This document shows positions 1-9,063 of a DNA stretch of 64,000 bases, one piece after another. Location: the NCBI GenBank assembly GCA_947502975.1, contig CANNBV010000002.1:62001-126000 (forward strand), written 5' to 3'. Numbering within the stretch: the first letter of the stretch is position 1; each line of letters begins with the position of its first letter. This DNA comes from an uncultured Flavobacteriaceae bacterium. Lineage in GTDB: Bacteria > Bacteroidota > Bacteroidia > Flavobacteriales > Flavobacteriaceae. The position numbers and the translations under genes were made by a program. Below the pieces are notes generated by a model. It was not told where the DNA came from. It ran no database searches and worked only from the letters and a program-made list of their open reading frames with translations.

Positions 1-847
1 CAATTACTCCGTATTCTGTTATTGCGAGTTTTTTTGGTGTACCAAATTTTTGATTTGTATAAGATTCTATTAAATCTAAAATTGCCTCAGAGTTACTTCC
101 AGATCTACCATTAGGTTGCCCTACTTGGTTAACTCCATCATATGGATGTACTGAAATAGCATCCATATCAGCTCCGGCGATATCAATAAACTTTTTCATG
201 TGGTTTTTCCAAGTTTCATTAAAATCTCTTCTGGCATAAGAAGGGAAAGCACTTCCAAATCCTATAACTTTCATTCTTGCTAACTCAGGCGTGTTGTGCA
301 CTGCTCTGGCCATTTCTCTAAACCATTCACACATTTTTGTTACAACTTCCTCATTGGTTAAACCACTTTCATCTGTAAAATTATTAGCTTTAATGAAAGG
401 TTCATTAAAGGGTTCCCAATACTCGGCTCTTCCTGAAGCATCTGTTTCATCAACCCAATACCTTATAGCGGTATTTGTAGCGTCTGCAGGATCATAGGTT
501 GCTGACCATATATTTGTTGGATTAAAAGTAGCAACAATTCTACTAACTGGTCTTACGATACCGTCAGAGGTAGGTAAAGTAGTAGTAAAATTACCTTTTC
601 CAAAGAAAGCAAAAGGGCCCCAAAATTGTCTTCCAAAACCAACATTGTTGTCTTTATAAAAAGTTGGGAAATCAGGATCTTCTTTTGCATCATGATTGTT
701 AAAATATTTTGTTCTATCTAGATTAGACACATTATCTAGAAAGCGTTGCTTTTGAAGATCGACAGAAACATTTACATTTTGCGATGCTACGACCAAAGGT
801 GCCGTCAATAAAATAAATAGGATTACGTTTGATAAAATTCTTTTCAT
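1..847 (-). CDS. GH86-like beta-agarase/porphyranase, 3' end cut off by window
   Basis: Secreted glycoside hydrolase, probably acting on agar- or porphyran-type red algal galactans outside the cytoplasm. The first 282 codons are visible. A signal peptide (MKRILSNVILFILLTAPLVVA) is followed by VDLQKQRFLDNVSNLDRTKYF, which resembles the N-terminus of GH86 enzymes. YWEPFNEPF carries the Asn-Glu-Pro typical of the acid/base glutamate in clan GH-A, and LAITEYGV carries the likely nucleophile glutamate just before the window edge. The start was chosen because the signal peptide follows directly. The gene probably belongs to a polysaccharide utilisation locus to the left. Assignment to GH86 rather than another clan-A family is from memory of the N-terminal motif; the clan-A catalytic pair is clearer. 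Confidence 0.75.
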   Translation of the reverse strand, partial: MKRILSNVILFILLTAPLVVASQNVNVSVDLQKQRFLDNVSNLDRTKYFNNHDAKEDPDFPTFYKDNNVGFGRQFWGPFAFFGKGNFTTTLPTSDGIVRPVSRIVATFNPTNIWSATYDPADATNTAIRYWVDETDASGRAEYWEPFNEPFIKANNFTDESGLTNEEVVTKMCEWFREMARAVHNTPELARMKVIGFGSAFPSYARRDFNETWKNHMKKFIDIAGADMDAISVHPYDGVNQVGQPNGRSGSNSEAILDLIESYTNQKFGTPKKLAITEYGVI

Positions 848-860
848 ATCCAATAGTTTT

Positions 861-890
861 AAAAGCTCATGTTTTCAAACATGAGCTTTT
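861..890 (-). terminator. Perfect 14-bp hairpin, terminator or 5'UTR structure
   Basis: Positions 861-874 and 877-890 are perfect inverted copies (AAAAGCTCATGTTT), giving a strong stem with an A/T-rich outer part that reads as a T-run in both directions. It would end transcription of the lipoprotein gene at 988-2790. It also lies only 13 bases upstream of the start of the glycoside hydrolase. A TAATTTTG sequence (minus strand, 918-911) matches the TAnnTTTG promoter box of Bacteroidetes and lies upstream of the hairpin, so the hairpin could equally sit in the hydrolase leader. Confidence 0.65.
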
Positions 891-987
891 TAATGTTTTA
901 ATTTTATAAACAAAATTAGGGGAATAAGCGATTTATCATCATAACAAATGACTAAATAAAAGTATCAAATGATTCAAAATGCTTAAA

Positions 988-2790
988 TTAATCTCTAAGT
1001 ACATGAATAACACCAACTATGGTGTGCGGATTGCCATTAAAATCTTCATAGCTTCCACTAAAGTTAATGTCGATATATTCATCAACGGCACCCAATGCGG
1101 TCACGTTATAAGTGATATTGTTGTTGTTTTGTGAGATACCTATACATTCTCCAATGTTAATTCCTGTATCATTGCTATCTTCAAAATTAATATCATCGTA
1201 AGTACCAGTGTGTGGAGCATTATCTAGCACTCCAAATAAATAGAAACAACCGTTATTTGTACCGCTATCTCGTTGACCAGAAATGTTTAAGTTATTATCA
1301 CTATTACCTCCTGTAAGCATAAAACTCGCTTGAATATTTGTGGTAATCAATACCTCATCAGTATCATCAACCGTGTATTGTATAAACTCAGTTACTGTAT
1401 TACAAGACAGTAGGTTTCCTAAATTGGTTTCGGTTGTAACATCAAACGTGTAATTTATAGCACCGGTAGTTTGTAGGTTATTTGTATCTATCGCTTCAAT
1501 TGAAAAACTATCAGATGATGAACAACGTAACATATTAATTTCAAAAGCACCATCTGTCACTGTATCATAAAATGTTTGTTCACCATAGGTTAAAACTACA
1601 TAACCATTGGTAATTAGATTTTCATTACAATCAGCAAAGGTGCCAATTACTGTTTCATGAATAATATCAGAGGTTTCTTCAACCATAACTGTAATATTGT
1701 CATCAGCATTATAAGGCCCGATAGTAGAAGTGTAAATAACATTTGAACCGCAAATGGCAAAATCGTAAACGTTAATTTCTAAAGTTTCTCCACTAGGAAC
1801 CAATCCACATACTTCACCAAGTTCGTTAGTGTAACCACTTCGAGTTCCAAATGTATTACTGGTAATAGTAACACTTGTATTAGCAAAAGCAGTTTCACTC
1901 TCATTAATTACAGAAACACAAAGATTAATGGCTTCTGCAGGAATATCGCAATTCCAAAACGAAAAATGTTTTACGGTACCAATATAATTATTGCCCACTA
2001 ATGTAGCTTCGCCTTCTTCAATCCAATAGCCTTTGTCTTCGTCAAAACACCAAAGCGGAATAGTGCTTGGGGCTATTCCCATTAAACTCGCATCTACAGG
2101 GATTTTAATTTCTGCAGAACTATTTTCGGCTAAATTTAAATCTTCACCTGCGGTTCCTCTTAATTCCACCGCCAACATGCCCAAAGTTTGAAGCATACGT
2201 TCTTGGTTGGCTTCGTTTTCTGCATATAGCATCCCAGGCATTAGTAAGGCAACATTAGTATCTGTTGGGTCTAAATGATGCACAATAACATCTAAGTCTC
2301 CAGAATATGATGAGCCATCTGCTTTAATGTAATCGCCTTTGAGGCTTACTGAAGCGCCATTAGCAATTGCAATTGTTTTTTCAGTGCCACTGGTCGTGGA
2401 GCCAGCAACAGTTTCTTCTAAAAGCATTATGGATACTTTGTTTACACCATTAGTTGGCACCAAAGCTCGCGAGCCATGAATATAACCGGTTTTTTGAGCT
2501 TTCACATAGGCGAAGCGCTGATTAACTTGGGCGTCTTCCATACTAAATACTCCATTGGCATCGGTTTGTACTTGGTCTGTTCCAATGGAAATAGTAACAC
2601 CTTCTATGGGATTGCCATTGCTGTCCATTACATTTCCGAGGAAAGATCGCGTAATTTCACTTCCAAAGTATTCGCTAAAATTTGAAGGTGTGTCGTTCTG
2701 TTGATCGTCGTTTGAAATAGTGTCTTTATCACAAGACATAAGCATTCCAAAAAGACAAAGGGTGAAAATTAGTTTAAGTTTCATAATCAT
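988..2790 (-). CDS. Lipoprotein with carboxypeptidase-regulatory-like domain
   Basis: Unrecognised 600-residue surface or periplasmic lipoprotein. The N-terminus has a hydrophobic stretch and lipobox ending LMSC (Cys at residue 20), then an acidic, Asn-rich linker. Residues about 48-110 (SFLGNVMDSNGNPIEGVTIS ... GVFSMEDAQ) form a CarboxypepD_reg-like beta-sandwich of the kind found in SusC-type and other outer-membrane proteins. The remaining residues have repeated beta-rich stretches with paired cysteines, ending in a module with GCFYLFGVLDNAP. An alternative start two codons downstream (position 2784) would leave the signal intact. No enzyme motif is visible; adhesion or glycan binding is possible but unproven. 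It is followed by the hairpin at 861-890. Confidence 0.7.
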   Translation of the reverse strand: MIMKLKLIFTLCLFGMLMSCDKDTISNDDQQNDTPSNFSEYFGSEITRSFLGNVMDSNGNPIEGVTISIGTDQVQTDANGVFSMEDAQVNQRFAYVKAQKTGYIHGSRALVPTNGVNKVSIMLLEETVAGSTTSGTEKTIAIANGASVSLKGDYIKADGSSYSGDLDVIVHHLDPTDTNVALLMPGMLYAENEANQERMLQTLGMLAVELRGTAGEDLNLAENSSAEIKIPVDASLMGIAPSTIPLWCFDEDKGYWIEEGEATLVGNNYIGTVKHFSFWNCDIPAEAINLCVSVINESETAFANTSVTITSNTFGTRSGYTNELGEVCGLVPSGETLEINVYDFAICGSNVIYTSTIGPYNADDNITVMVEETSDIIHETVIGTFADCNENLITNGYVVLTYGEQTFYDTVTDGAFEINMLRCSSSDSFSIEAIDTNNLQTTGAINYTFDVTTETNLGNLLSCNTVTEFIQYTVDDTDEVLITTNIQASFMLTGGNSDNNLNISGQRDSGTNNGCFYLFGVLDNAPHTGTYDDINFEDSNDTGINIGECIGISQNNNNITYNVTALGAVDEYIDINFSGSYEDFNGNPHTIVGVIHVLRD

Positions 2791-2957
2791 GATTATTTGT
2801 AGGTTAAACGATTTAGGTTGATGACTGCCAAAGCAGCCATCTGCTTATAGAACAGTTAAGATTATGAAATTCCTACCCTTAGTGTAAAAAAAACAAAAAG
2901 CCTTAATGATTAATCCCTAAGATATTAGGTTGAATGCGTAACTTTAATTTTTAAAAG

Positions 2958-3527
2958 TTATTTCTCTTCAGTTGTTGTTAGTAGATAATTTATGGCATCC
3001 TGAGTAGCTTTTGTGAAGTTTTTAGAGGTGTCAAAATACGTTAAGTTATGCGCTTTACAACTAATTCCAATTTTAATGCTATGCGATATCATATTGTTAA
3101 CATGATCGGTAATGTATTCGTCAGATTTATCACTTAACCAATCTTTTTGCTCCTTGCTGTAATTTTTTATTTCGTTTACTTTTTTATCTATATCAACATC
3201 TGTAAAACCTAAAAAGCATACTTTAAATTTATTAGGATATTTTTCCGTCAATTCTATTATCAATTCTGGTAATATAGCTTCTCCTTCAATGATATAATCT
3301 ACTTTACTTTGTAGCATACTTATTAACATGGCTTTTAAGAAAGACCACGATTTTTTGGCAATTTCATCTGGCATCAACATATCATGTACTCCATATTCTG
3401 GAATACCATTAGTAAAACCCATAATTAGCCAGTCTATAGAAAAATATGATATTCCTCTCTGCTTTGAAATCCGTTTAGCAATGATAGTTTTTCCAGCTCT
3501 TGATGCGCCACTAACAATATACAGCAT
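2958..3527 (-). CDS. P-loop nucleotide kinase-like protein
   Basis: A 189-residue protein with a clear Walker A motif GASRAGKT at residues 7-14 right after the first beta strand (MLYIVS), which is the layout of small P-loop kinases (adenylate-kinase-like, chloramphenicol phosphotransferase-like or zeta-like). Later segments VDYIIEGEAI and FKVCFLGF fit further core strands, with IIEGE in the place of a Walker B-like strand. The substrate cannot be told from the sequence. No antitoxin-like partner lies next to it. It is separated from metK by a terminator, so it is probably transcribed on its own. Confidence 0.6.
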   Translation of the reverse strand: MLYIVSGASRAGKTIIAKRISKQRGISYFSIDWLIMGFTNGIPEYGVHDMLMPDEIAKKSWSFLKAMLISMLQSKVDYIIEGEAILPELIIELTEKYPNKFKVCFLGFTDVDIDKKVNEIKNYSKEQKDWLSDKSDEYITDHVNNMISHSIKIGISCKAHNLTYFDTSKNFTKATQDAINYLLTTTEEK

Positions 3528-3602
3528 AGTATTTTTTGTTAAATTTATGATTACAAGATATTTAAAAAAATAAGTCTATGTATTAGATATGTACTTAAAA
3601 CA

Positions 3603-3632
3603 AAAAACCACTTCTTTTCAGAAGTGGTTTTT
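3603..3632 (-). terminator. metK terminator (bidirectional hairpin)
   Basis: AAAAACCACTTC (3603-3614), loop TTTTCA and GAAGTGGTTTTT (3621-3632) form a perfect 12-bp stem with T-runs on either strand. It lies 26 bases beyond the metK stop codon. Confidence 0.85.
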
Positions 3633-3658
3633 AAAGTATTTGTTTAAAATCAGTTTCT

Positions 3659-4912
3659 TTATAATTCAAAAGCAGCTTTTACTTTGTCTATGTAATCCAA
3701 TTTTTCCCAAGTAAATAACTCTACATCTAAAGTTGTACTCTCGCCATTAGGTTGAGAAAAGGTTTTAGTTACCGTTCTATTAGTACGTCCCATGTGTCCG
3801 TAAGCAGCAGTTTCACTATACATTGGCGAGCGTAATTTTAGACGTTCTTCAATGGCATAAGGACGCATATCAAAAATTTCAGATACTTTTTCTGCAATTT
3901 CACCATCAGTCATATTAAAAGGACAAGTACCGTAAGTGTCAATGAAAATACCCATAGGTTCTACAACACCAATGGCATAACTTACCTGAACCAAAACTTC
4001 ACTTGCCACTCCAGCCGCCACTAGATTTTTGGCAATATGGCGTGTAGCATAAGCTGCACTTCTATCTACCTTACTTGGGTCTTTACCTGAAAATGCACCA
4101 CCGCCGTGAGCCCCTTTTCCACCGTAAGTGTCCACTATAATTTTACGACCTGTTAAGCCTGTATCGCCGTGAGGTCCACCAATTACGAATTTACCTGTAG
4201 GATTGATGTGGTATTTTATATCACTATTAAATAACTTCTGAATATTCTCTGGAAGTTTAGCAACCACTCGGGGGATTAAAATGTCGACGATATCTTTTCT
4301 GATTTTCGCCAACATGGTATCGTCATCAGCAAAATCATCATGTTGTGTTGAAACCACAATAGCATCTATACGTTGTGGTACGTTATCGTCACTGTATTCA
4401 ATGGTTACCTGACTTTTAGAATCTGGTCTTAGGTAGGTGATGTCTTTATTCTCTCTTCTCAAAGTAGCAAGTTCAATCAAGATGCGATGCGATAAATCTA
4501 ATGCCAAAGGCATATAGTTCTCGGTTTCATTAGTAGCATAACCAAACATCATCCCTTGGTCTCCAGCACCTTGTTCTTCTTTAGTAGCACGATCTACACC
4601 TTGGTTGATATCTTCTGATTGCTCATGTATTGCCGAAAATACACCACAGGAATTGCCATCGAACATATACTCGCCTTTGGTATACCCAATTTTGTTAATG
4701 GTATCTCGCGCAATTTTTTGAACGTCAAGATAGGTGTGTGATTTTACCTCTCCAGCAAGCACTACTTGCCCCGTAGTAACAAGAGTTTCACAAGCCACTT
4801 TTGAGTCTGCATCAAAGGCTAAAAAATTATCAATTAGGGCGTCGCTAATCTGGTCTGCAACTTTATCTGGATGTCCTTCAGAAACACTTTCTGAAGTGAA
4901 TAAATATGGCAT
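3659..4912 (-). CDS. metK: S-adenosylmethionine synthetase
   Basis: Makes S-adenosylmethionine from methionine and ATP in the cytoplasm. The 417-residue length is normal for the family. Diagnostic motifs are present: [13 protein letters not shown] near residue 14 (ATP and methionine binding), [12 protein letters not shown] around residue 117 (family signature) and [19 protein letters not shown] around residue 270 (P-loop-like signature). The ATG start gives the expected [18 protein letters not shown]-terminus. The gene stands alone, is closed by the hairpin at 3603-3632, and is preceded by a SAM-II-type riboswitch (4965-5036), so feedback by its own product is likely. Confidence 0.98.
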   Translation of the reverse strand: MPYLFTSESVSEGHPDKVADQISDALIDNFLAFDADSKVACETLVTTGQVVLAGEVKSHTYLDVQKIARDTINKIGYTKGEYMFDGNSCGVFSAIHEQSEDINQGVDRATKEEQGAGDQGMMFGYATNETENYMPLALDLSHRILIELATLRRENKDITYLRPDSKSQVTIEYSDDNVPQRIDAIVVSTQHDDFADDDTMLAKIRKDIVDILIPRVVAKLPENIQKLFNSDIKYHINPTGKFVIGGPHGDTGLTGRKIIVDTYGGKGAHGGGAFSGKDPSKVDRSAAYATRHIAKNLVAAGVASEVLVQVSYAIGVVEPMGIFIDTYGTCPFNMTDGEIAEKVSEIFDMRPYAIEERLKLRSPMYSETAAYGHMGRTNRTVTKTFSQPNGESTTLDVELFTWEKLDYIDKVKAAFEL

Positions 4913-4931
4913 ATTTTTTTATTTACGAAAT

Positions 4932-5036
4932 AAGATTTGACGGAAAACGTCTCAGGAGTTTACACTGCCTTTAGCATTTTTGTTTACACGTTCATTTTTC
5001 GTGTAAAGAGGTTGCAATCAGTCAAATCTTTCCTCT
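4932..5036 (-). ncRNA. SAM-II-type riboswitch (long-loop form) with anti-aptamer stem, metK leader
   Basis: On the minus strand the core reads AGAGG (5036-5032), GATTTGACTGATTGCA, CCTCT (5011-5007), an extra hairpin TTACACG/CGTGTAA (5006-5000 with 4990-4984), then TGCTAAAGGCAG (4976-4965). This matches the SAM-II pseudoknot order: P1, GAUUU loop, UUGCA, P1', long loop, GCUAAA. CTG...TTGC in the loop can pair with GC...CAG at the 3' end as P2. Downstream, GTCAAATCTT (4941-4932) is a perfect 10-base complement of AAGATTTGAC (5030-5021), which overlaps the conserved loop, so it can form a competing anti-aptamer stem about 20 bases before the metK start. A second copy of GTGTAAAC (4965-4958) offers another alternative pairing. 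Class assignment is from motif recognition, not a covariance search. Confidence 0.75.
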
Positions 5037-5146
5037 ATGATTTGTGAAGTGCAAAAGTAAAAAAAATAAGAGAAATATATGAGAATTGATTAAAAATTGA
5101 CAAAAAATATTAAGATGAGTATTTGCCTATGGTTGATGCCATATTT

Positions 5147-5323
5147 TTGGCGGATAAACCCGCGTTAGGGATTGCAGCGGCATCCTTTTGTTTTCATTGT
5201 TAAGGTAGAAAGGCTTTACCTTAATAGCTTATGATTGTGTAGTGGATTCCTGCCTGTGCAGGAATGACAAAACAAAAGATATAGCGTAAAGCCCGACCAC
5301 GCTAGAGCGTGGGAACGCCAAAA
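5147..5323 (+). repeat. Intergenic repeat family R1, copy 1
   Basis: Starts TTGGCGGATAAACCCGCGTT AGGGATTGCAGCGGCATCC and ends AAAGCCCGACC...GGGAACGCCAAAA, so the outer ends are inverted (TTGGCG/CGCCAA). Inside, CTTTTGTTTT pairs with AAAACAAAAG, and TTAAGGTA pairs with TACCTTAA. It also holds a short palindrome, ATTCCTGCCTGTGCAGGAAT, near 5255. Apart from this repeat and the metK leader, the 4913-5402 gap shows nothing coding. Confidence 0.75.
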
Positions 5324-5402
5324 GTAAAATTATTTCTAACTTTTTTTTTATTTGAACATCATAAAATATTAAAGTTAAGTTAATGATAATCAATAAGATA
5401 AT

Positions 5403-5456
5403 ATGATTTTTAATGCAGTGAATTTAACCCCTTTATTGGTATGGAAAAAGGGATAA
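5403..5456 (+). CDS. Candidate ilv operon leader peptide 1 (17 aa)
   Basis: ATG-TAA reading frame encoding MIFNAVNLTPLLVWKKG. Seven of the 17 residues are Ile, Val or Leu, including the run LLV, and it lies just upstream of the branched-chain amino acid operon. CCCTTT (5429-5434) and AAAGGG (5447-5452) inside the frame can form a hairpin. It is followed eight bases later by a second, more strongly biased leader frame. A role in ribosome-mediated sensing of branched-chain aminoacyl-tRNA is inferred from position and composition only. Confidence 0.5.
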   Translation: MIFNAVNLTPLLVWKKG

Positions 5457-5463
5457 AACGATA

Positions 5464-5553
5464 ATGGATTATTTTCGTTCTCTAAAATTAAGAATTCTTG
5501 TTAATATTCTTAAAGTAATTGAAATATTTATAGCTAAACCAACTGAAATTTAA
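5464..5553 (+). CDS. Candidate ilv operon leader peptide 2 (29 aa)
   Basis: ATG-TAA frame beginning [20 protein letters not shown] and ending KPTEI. About 12 of 29 residues are Ile, Leu or Val, in dense strings ([14 protein letters not shown]). It ends 17 bases before ilvD, so it could couple to or interfere with ilvD translation. AAGAAT/ATTCTT around 5490-5511 can form a hairpin within the regulatory codons. No clear intrinsic terminator follows, so the mechanism could be translational rather than transcriptional attenuation. The composition fits the operon's products well; expression is not shown. Confidence 0.6.
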   Translation: MDYFRSLKLRILVNILKVIEIFIAKPTEI

Positions 5554-5570
5554 AATTATTTTCAATAAAA

Positions 5571-7253
5571 ATGAAGGAACTCAATAAATATAGTAAAAGA
5601 CTAACTCAGGATGAATCACAACCGGCTTCTCAAGCTATGTTGTATGCTGCTGGTTTAACTGATGAGGACATGCAAAAGGCTCAAGTAGGTATTGCTAGTA
5701 CGGGTTATGATGGCAATCCTTGTAATATGCATTTGAATGGGTTAAAGGATGAAGTGAAAATTGAGTGTAATATAGCTGGTTTAGTAGGTTTAGGGTTTAA
5801 TACTATTGGTGTAAGTGATGGTATTTCTATGGGGACTTCAGGTATGAATTATTCATTGGCTTCTAGAGATCTTATTGCAGATTCTATAGAAACAGTCATG
5901 CAAGCGCAAAGTTATGATGGATTGATTTCTGTGGTTGGATGCGATAAAAATATGCCAGGAGCAGTAATAGCGATGTTGCGTTTAAATCGCCCTTCAATTA
6001 TGATGTATGGCGGTACGATAAAATCGGGGAATTATAAAGGTAGAAAATTAAATATTGTTTCTGCTTTTGAAGCTTTAGGACAAAAAGTGGCTGGAGAGAT
6101 TGATGAGGCAGAATATAAGGAAATTATAAAAAGATCTATTCCTGGAGCTGGGGCATGTGGAGGTATGTATACAGCAAATACAATGGCATCATCTATTGAA
6201 GCTATGGGGTTTGCATTGCCATATAATTCGTCCATTCCTGCTGAAAATCCTAATAAATTATCTGAAGCTGAAAGACATGCAAGAGCGATTAAAAACTTGT
6301 TGGAATTAGACTTAAAACCTTTAGATATTATTTCTAAAAAATCGATTGAGAATGCTATTACTGTAGTAAATGCACTTGGAGGTTCTACAAATGCGGTATT
6401 GCATTATTTGGCAATTGCCTTTGCTGCAGATATAGATTTTACACTTGAAGATTTTCAGCGTGTAAGTGATAGAACACCTTTGATAGGTGATTTAAAACCA
6501 TCTGGAAAATATCTAATGGAAGATGTTCATAGTATTGGTGGTACGCCAGCAATCATGAAATACTTGTTAGAACAAGGTTATTTACATGGGGATTGTATGA
6601 CAGTTACTGGTAAAACATTGGCTGAAAACTTAGCTGATGTAGAAGCCATGGAGTTTGATGATCAGGATGTAGTTTTTCCAACAGATAAAGCTTTAAAAAC
6701 ATCAGGTAATTTACAGATTCTTTATGGAAACTTGGCTACAGAAGGCGCTGTTGCAAAAATATCTGGAAACGAAGGTTTATTGTTTGAAGGTAAGGCAGTT
6801 GTGTATAATAGCGAGCAAGAAGCCAATACAGGTATAAGTAATGGTGAAGTTGAAAAAGGCGATGTGGTCGTCATTCGTTATGTTGGTCCTAAGGGAGGTC
6901 CAGGAATGCCAGAAATGCTTAAACCAACCTCTATGATTATGGGGGCTGGTTTAGGGAAATCGGTAGCGTTAATTACAGATGGGCGTTTTTCTGGAGGAAC
7001 ACATGGTTTCGTTGTAGGTCACATAACACCTGAAGCACAATCTGGCGGAACCATAGCCTTAATAGAAACTGGCGACCGTATTAGAATTAGTGCAGAAGAC
7101 AATTCTATTGATGTATTATTATCAGATGAAGAATTAGCTAAAAGAAAAGAAGCGTGGGTAGAACCACCTTTAAAACATAAAAAAGGAATACTATACAAAT
7201 TTGCAAAATCGGTTGCATCGGCTTCAAAGGGTTGTGTAACGGATGCATTTTAA
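5571..7253 (+). CDS. ilvD: Dihydroxy-acid dehydratase
   Basis: Dehydrates 2,3-dihydroxy-3-methylbutanoate (and the methylpentanoate homologue) to the 2-oxo acid, the third common step of valine and isoleucine synthesis. At 560 residues it is full length. The iron-sulfur cluster region shows GCDKNMPGA (about residue 124) and [17 protein letters not shown] (about residue 190); [14 protein letters not shown] near residue 485 is the second family signature. First gene of ilvD-ilvB-ilvN-ilvC, preceded by two Ile/Leu/Val-rich leader frames that suggest amino-acid-dependent control. A palindromic repeat lies between it and ilvB. Confidence 0.97.
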   Translation: MKELNKYSKRLTQDESQPASQAMLYAAGLTDEDMQKAQVGIASTGYDGNPCNMHLNGLKDEVKIECNIAGLVGLGFNTIGVSDGISMGTSGMNYSLASRDLIADSIETVMQAQSYDGLISVVGCDKNMPGAVIAMLRLNRPSIMMYGGTIKSGNYKGRKLNIVSAFEALGQKVAGEIDEAEYKEIIKRSIPGAGACGGMYTANTMASSIEAMGFALPYNSSIPAENPNKLSEAERHARAIKNLLELDLKPLDIISKKSIENAITVVNALGGSTNAVLHYLAIAFAADIDFTLEDFQRVSDRTPLIGDLKPSGKYLMEDVHSIGGTPAIMKYLLEQGYLHGDCMTVTGKTLAENLADVEAMEFDDQDVVFPTDKALKTSGNLQILYGNLATEGAVAKISGNEGLLFEGKAVVYNSEQEANTGISNGEVEKGDVVVIRYVGPKGGPGMPEMLKPTSMIMGAGLGKSVALITDGRFSGGTHGFVVGHITPEAQSGGTIALIETGDRIRISAEDNSIDVLLSDEELAKRKEAWVEPPLKHKKGILYKFAKSVASASKGCVTDAF

Positions 7254-7260
7254 AAAAATA

Positions 7261-7315
7261 TAATATTATGTCACCCTGAGCACAGTCGAAGGGTCTCATT
7301 AAATGACATATTATG
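7261..7315 (+). repeat. Inverted repeat with CCTGAGCACAGTCGAAGG motif between ilvD and ilvB
   Basis: The outer arms ATTATGTCA (7265-7273) and TGACATATTAT (7305-7315) are complementary and enclose CCCTGAGCACAGTCGAAGGG. A reverse-complement relative (CCTTCGACTGCGCTCAGG) lies inside repeat R1 copy 5 near 58414. The right arm ends at the ilvB start codon, so the fold could affect ilvB translation. Confidence 0.6.
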
Positions 7316-9046
7316 AATACAGAAACAATAAAAAAAGAAGAAAACAAATCAGCTAAAACAGAACGTATCTCTGGTTCTGAAGCCATCATAAGATGCTTAA
7401 TTGCTGAAGGCGTAGATATACTTTATGGATATCCAGGAGGTGCAATTATGCCAGTTTACGATGAATTATTCAAATACCAAGATAGAATTCATCATGTGTT
7501 AACACGACACGAACAAGGTGCAGCACATGCAGCCCAAGGGTATGCAAGAATTTCAGGAAAGGTTGGTGTAGCAATGGCTACTTCTGGTCCAGGCGCGACC
7601 AACCTGATTACTGGAATTGCTGATGCACAAATAGATTCAACGCCTATAGTCTGTATTACTGGCCAAGTACCTTCTCATTTATTGGGTACAGATGCATTTC
7701 AGGAAACTGATATTGTTGGTATCTCTACACCAGTTACAAAATGGAATGCACAAGTAACTAAAGCTTCTGAAATTCCAGAAGTGATGGCAAAAGCATTTTA
7801 CATTGCGAAGAGTGGAAGGCCAGGACCAGTATTGGTTGATATTACTAAAGATGCACAGTTCGAAGAATTCGATTTTAAGTATGAAAAGTGTACTGCAGTA
7901 AGAAGTTATAATCCTATACCGAAAACAGATATCAATCAAGTTAAAGCTGCTGCAGAATTAATAAATAACGCTAAAAAACCTATGATTGTTTGGGGGCAAG
8001 GTGTCATTTTAGGCAAAGCAGAAGAAGAGTTGATAGCTGTGGTTGAAAAATCTGGTGTGCCAGCAGCTTGGACTATTTTAGGTGCTTCGGCTATACCAAC
8101 ATCACATCCATTAAATATAGGTATGGTAGGTATGCATGGTAATTATGCGCCTAATAAATTAACCAACGAATGTGATGTGTTAATAGCTATTGGGATGCGT
8201 TTTGATGATCGTGTTACTGGAAGTTTAGATACTTATGCGAAACAAGCAAAAGTGATTCATTTTGATATAGATCCTGCCGAAATCAACAAAAATGTAAAAG
8301 CAGATGTTGCAGTACTAGGAAATTCAAAAGAAAGTTTAGCACTATTACTATCTGAACTTAATGCGAATACGCACGACTCTTGGCTTCAAGAGTTTAAAGA
8401 TTTATATGCTATAGAATATGACGCAGTTATAAAAGGCGATTTATTACCTGAAAAAGAAGGTTTAACTATGGGTGAGGTTTTAAAAGAAATCAATACACAT
8501 AGTAAAGGAAATGCTGCTATTGTTTCTGATGTTGGTCAACATCAAATGATTGCTTGTCGTTATGCAGAATTTAATCTGTCAAAAAGCAATATTACTTCTG
8601 GCGGATTAGGAACTATGGGATTTGCTTTACCTGCAGCTATAGGTGCTAAAATGGCAGAGCCAGATAGAGAAGTTGTGGCTATTATTGGAGATGGAGGCTA
8701 TCAAATGAATATTCAAGAGCTAGGTACTATTTTTCAGCAAAAAGTACCAGTAAAAATCGTTGTTTTAAACAATGAGTTTTTAGGAATGGTACGTCAGTGG
8801 CAACAATTATTTTTTGATAAAAGATATGCGTCTACCGAAATGACGAACCCAGATTTTGTAACAATAGCTAAAGGGTACTATATTGATGCGAAACGTGTTA
8901 CAAAAAGAGAAGAACTAGCAGATGCTGTAAAAGAAATGATCGCATCAGATGCATCTTATTTCCTAGAAGTTTGTGTAGAGAAAGAAGACAACGTATTCCC
9001 AATGATTCCATCAGGAGCATCGGTTTCTGATGTAAGATTAAGCTAG
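7313..9046 (+). CDS. ilvB: Acetolactate synthase, large (catalytic) subunit
   Basis: Thiamine-diphosphate enzyme that condenses two pyruvates, or pyruvate and 2-oxobutanoate, to acetohydroxy acids. The 577-residue protein shows GYPGGAIMPVYDEL at the N-terminus, TRHEQGAAHAAQGYAR with the catalytic glutamate (about residue 62), SGPGATNLITGIADA, and the ThDP-binding GDGGYQMN...NNEFLGMVRQWQ segment near residues 460-495. The start gives a short Lys/Glu-rich extension before the conserved domain. The regulatory subunit gene follows 17 bases later. Biosynthetic rather than catabolic function is supported by the operon. Confidence 0.97.
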   Translation: MNTETIKKEENKSAKTERISGSEAIIRCLIAEGVDILYGYPGGAIMPVYDELFKYQDRIHHVLTRHEQGAAHAAQGYARISGKVGVAMATSGPGATNLITGIADAQIDSTPIVCITGQVPSHLLGTDAFQETDIVGISTPVTKWNAQVTKASEIPEVMAKAFYIAKSGRPGPVLVDITKDAQFEEFDFKYEKCTAVRSYNPIPKTDINQVKAAAELINNAKKPMIVWGQGVILGKAEEELIAVVEKSGVPAAWTILGASAIPTSHPLNIGMVGMHGNYAPNKLTNECDVLIAIGMRFDDRVTGSLDTYAKQAKVIHFDIDPAEINKNVKADVAVLGNSKESLALLLSELNANTHDSWLQEFKDLYAIEYDAVIKGDLLPEKEGLTMGEVLKEINTHSKGNAAIVSDVGQHQMIACRYAEFNLSKSNITSGGLGTMGFALPAAIGAKMAEPDREVVAIIGDGGYQMNIQELGTIFQQKVPVKIVVLNNEFLGMVRQWQQLFFDKRYASTEMTNPDFVTIAKGYYIDAKRVTKREELADAVKEMIASDASYFLEVCVEKEDNVFPMIPSGASVSDVRLS

Positions 9047-9063
9047 TATTTAATAAAATTATC

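Noticed and set aside
4965-5036. metK leader considered as SAM-I, because GCAACC and TGCTAAA occur
   Set aside because: The P2 region with GGTGGAG and GATGAAG is missing, and the order P1 - GATTT - TTGCA - P1' - GCTAAA fits SAM-II instead.
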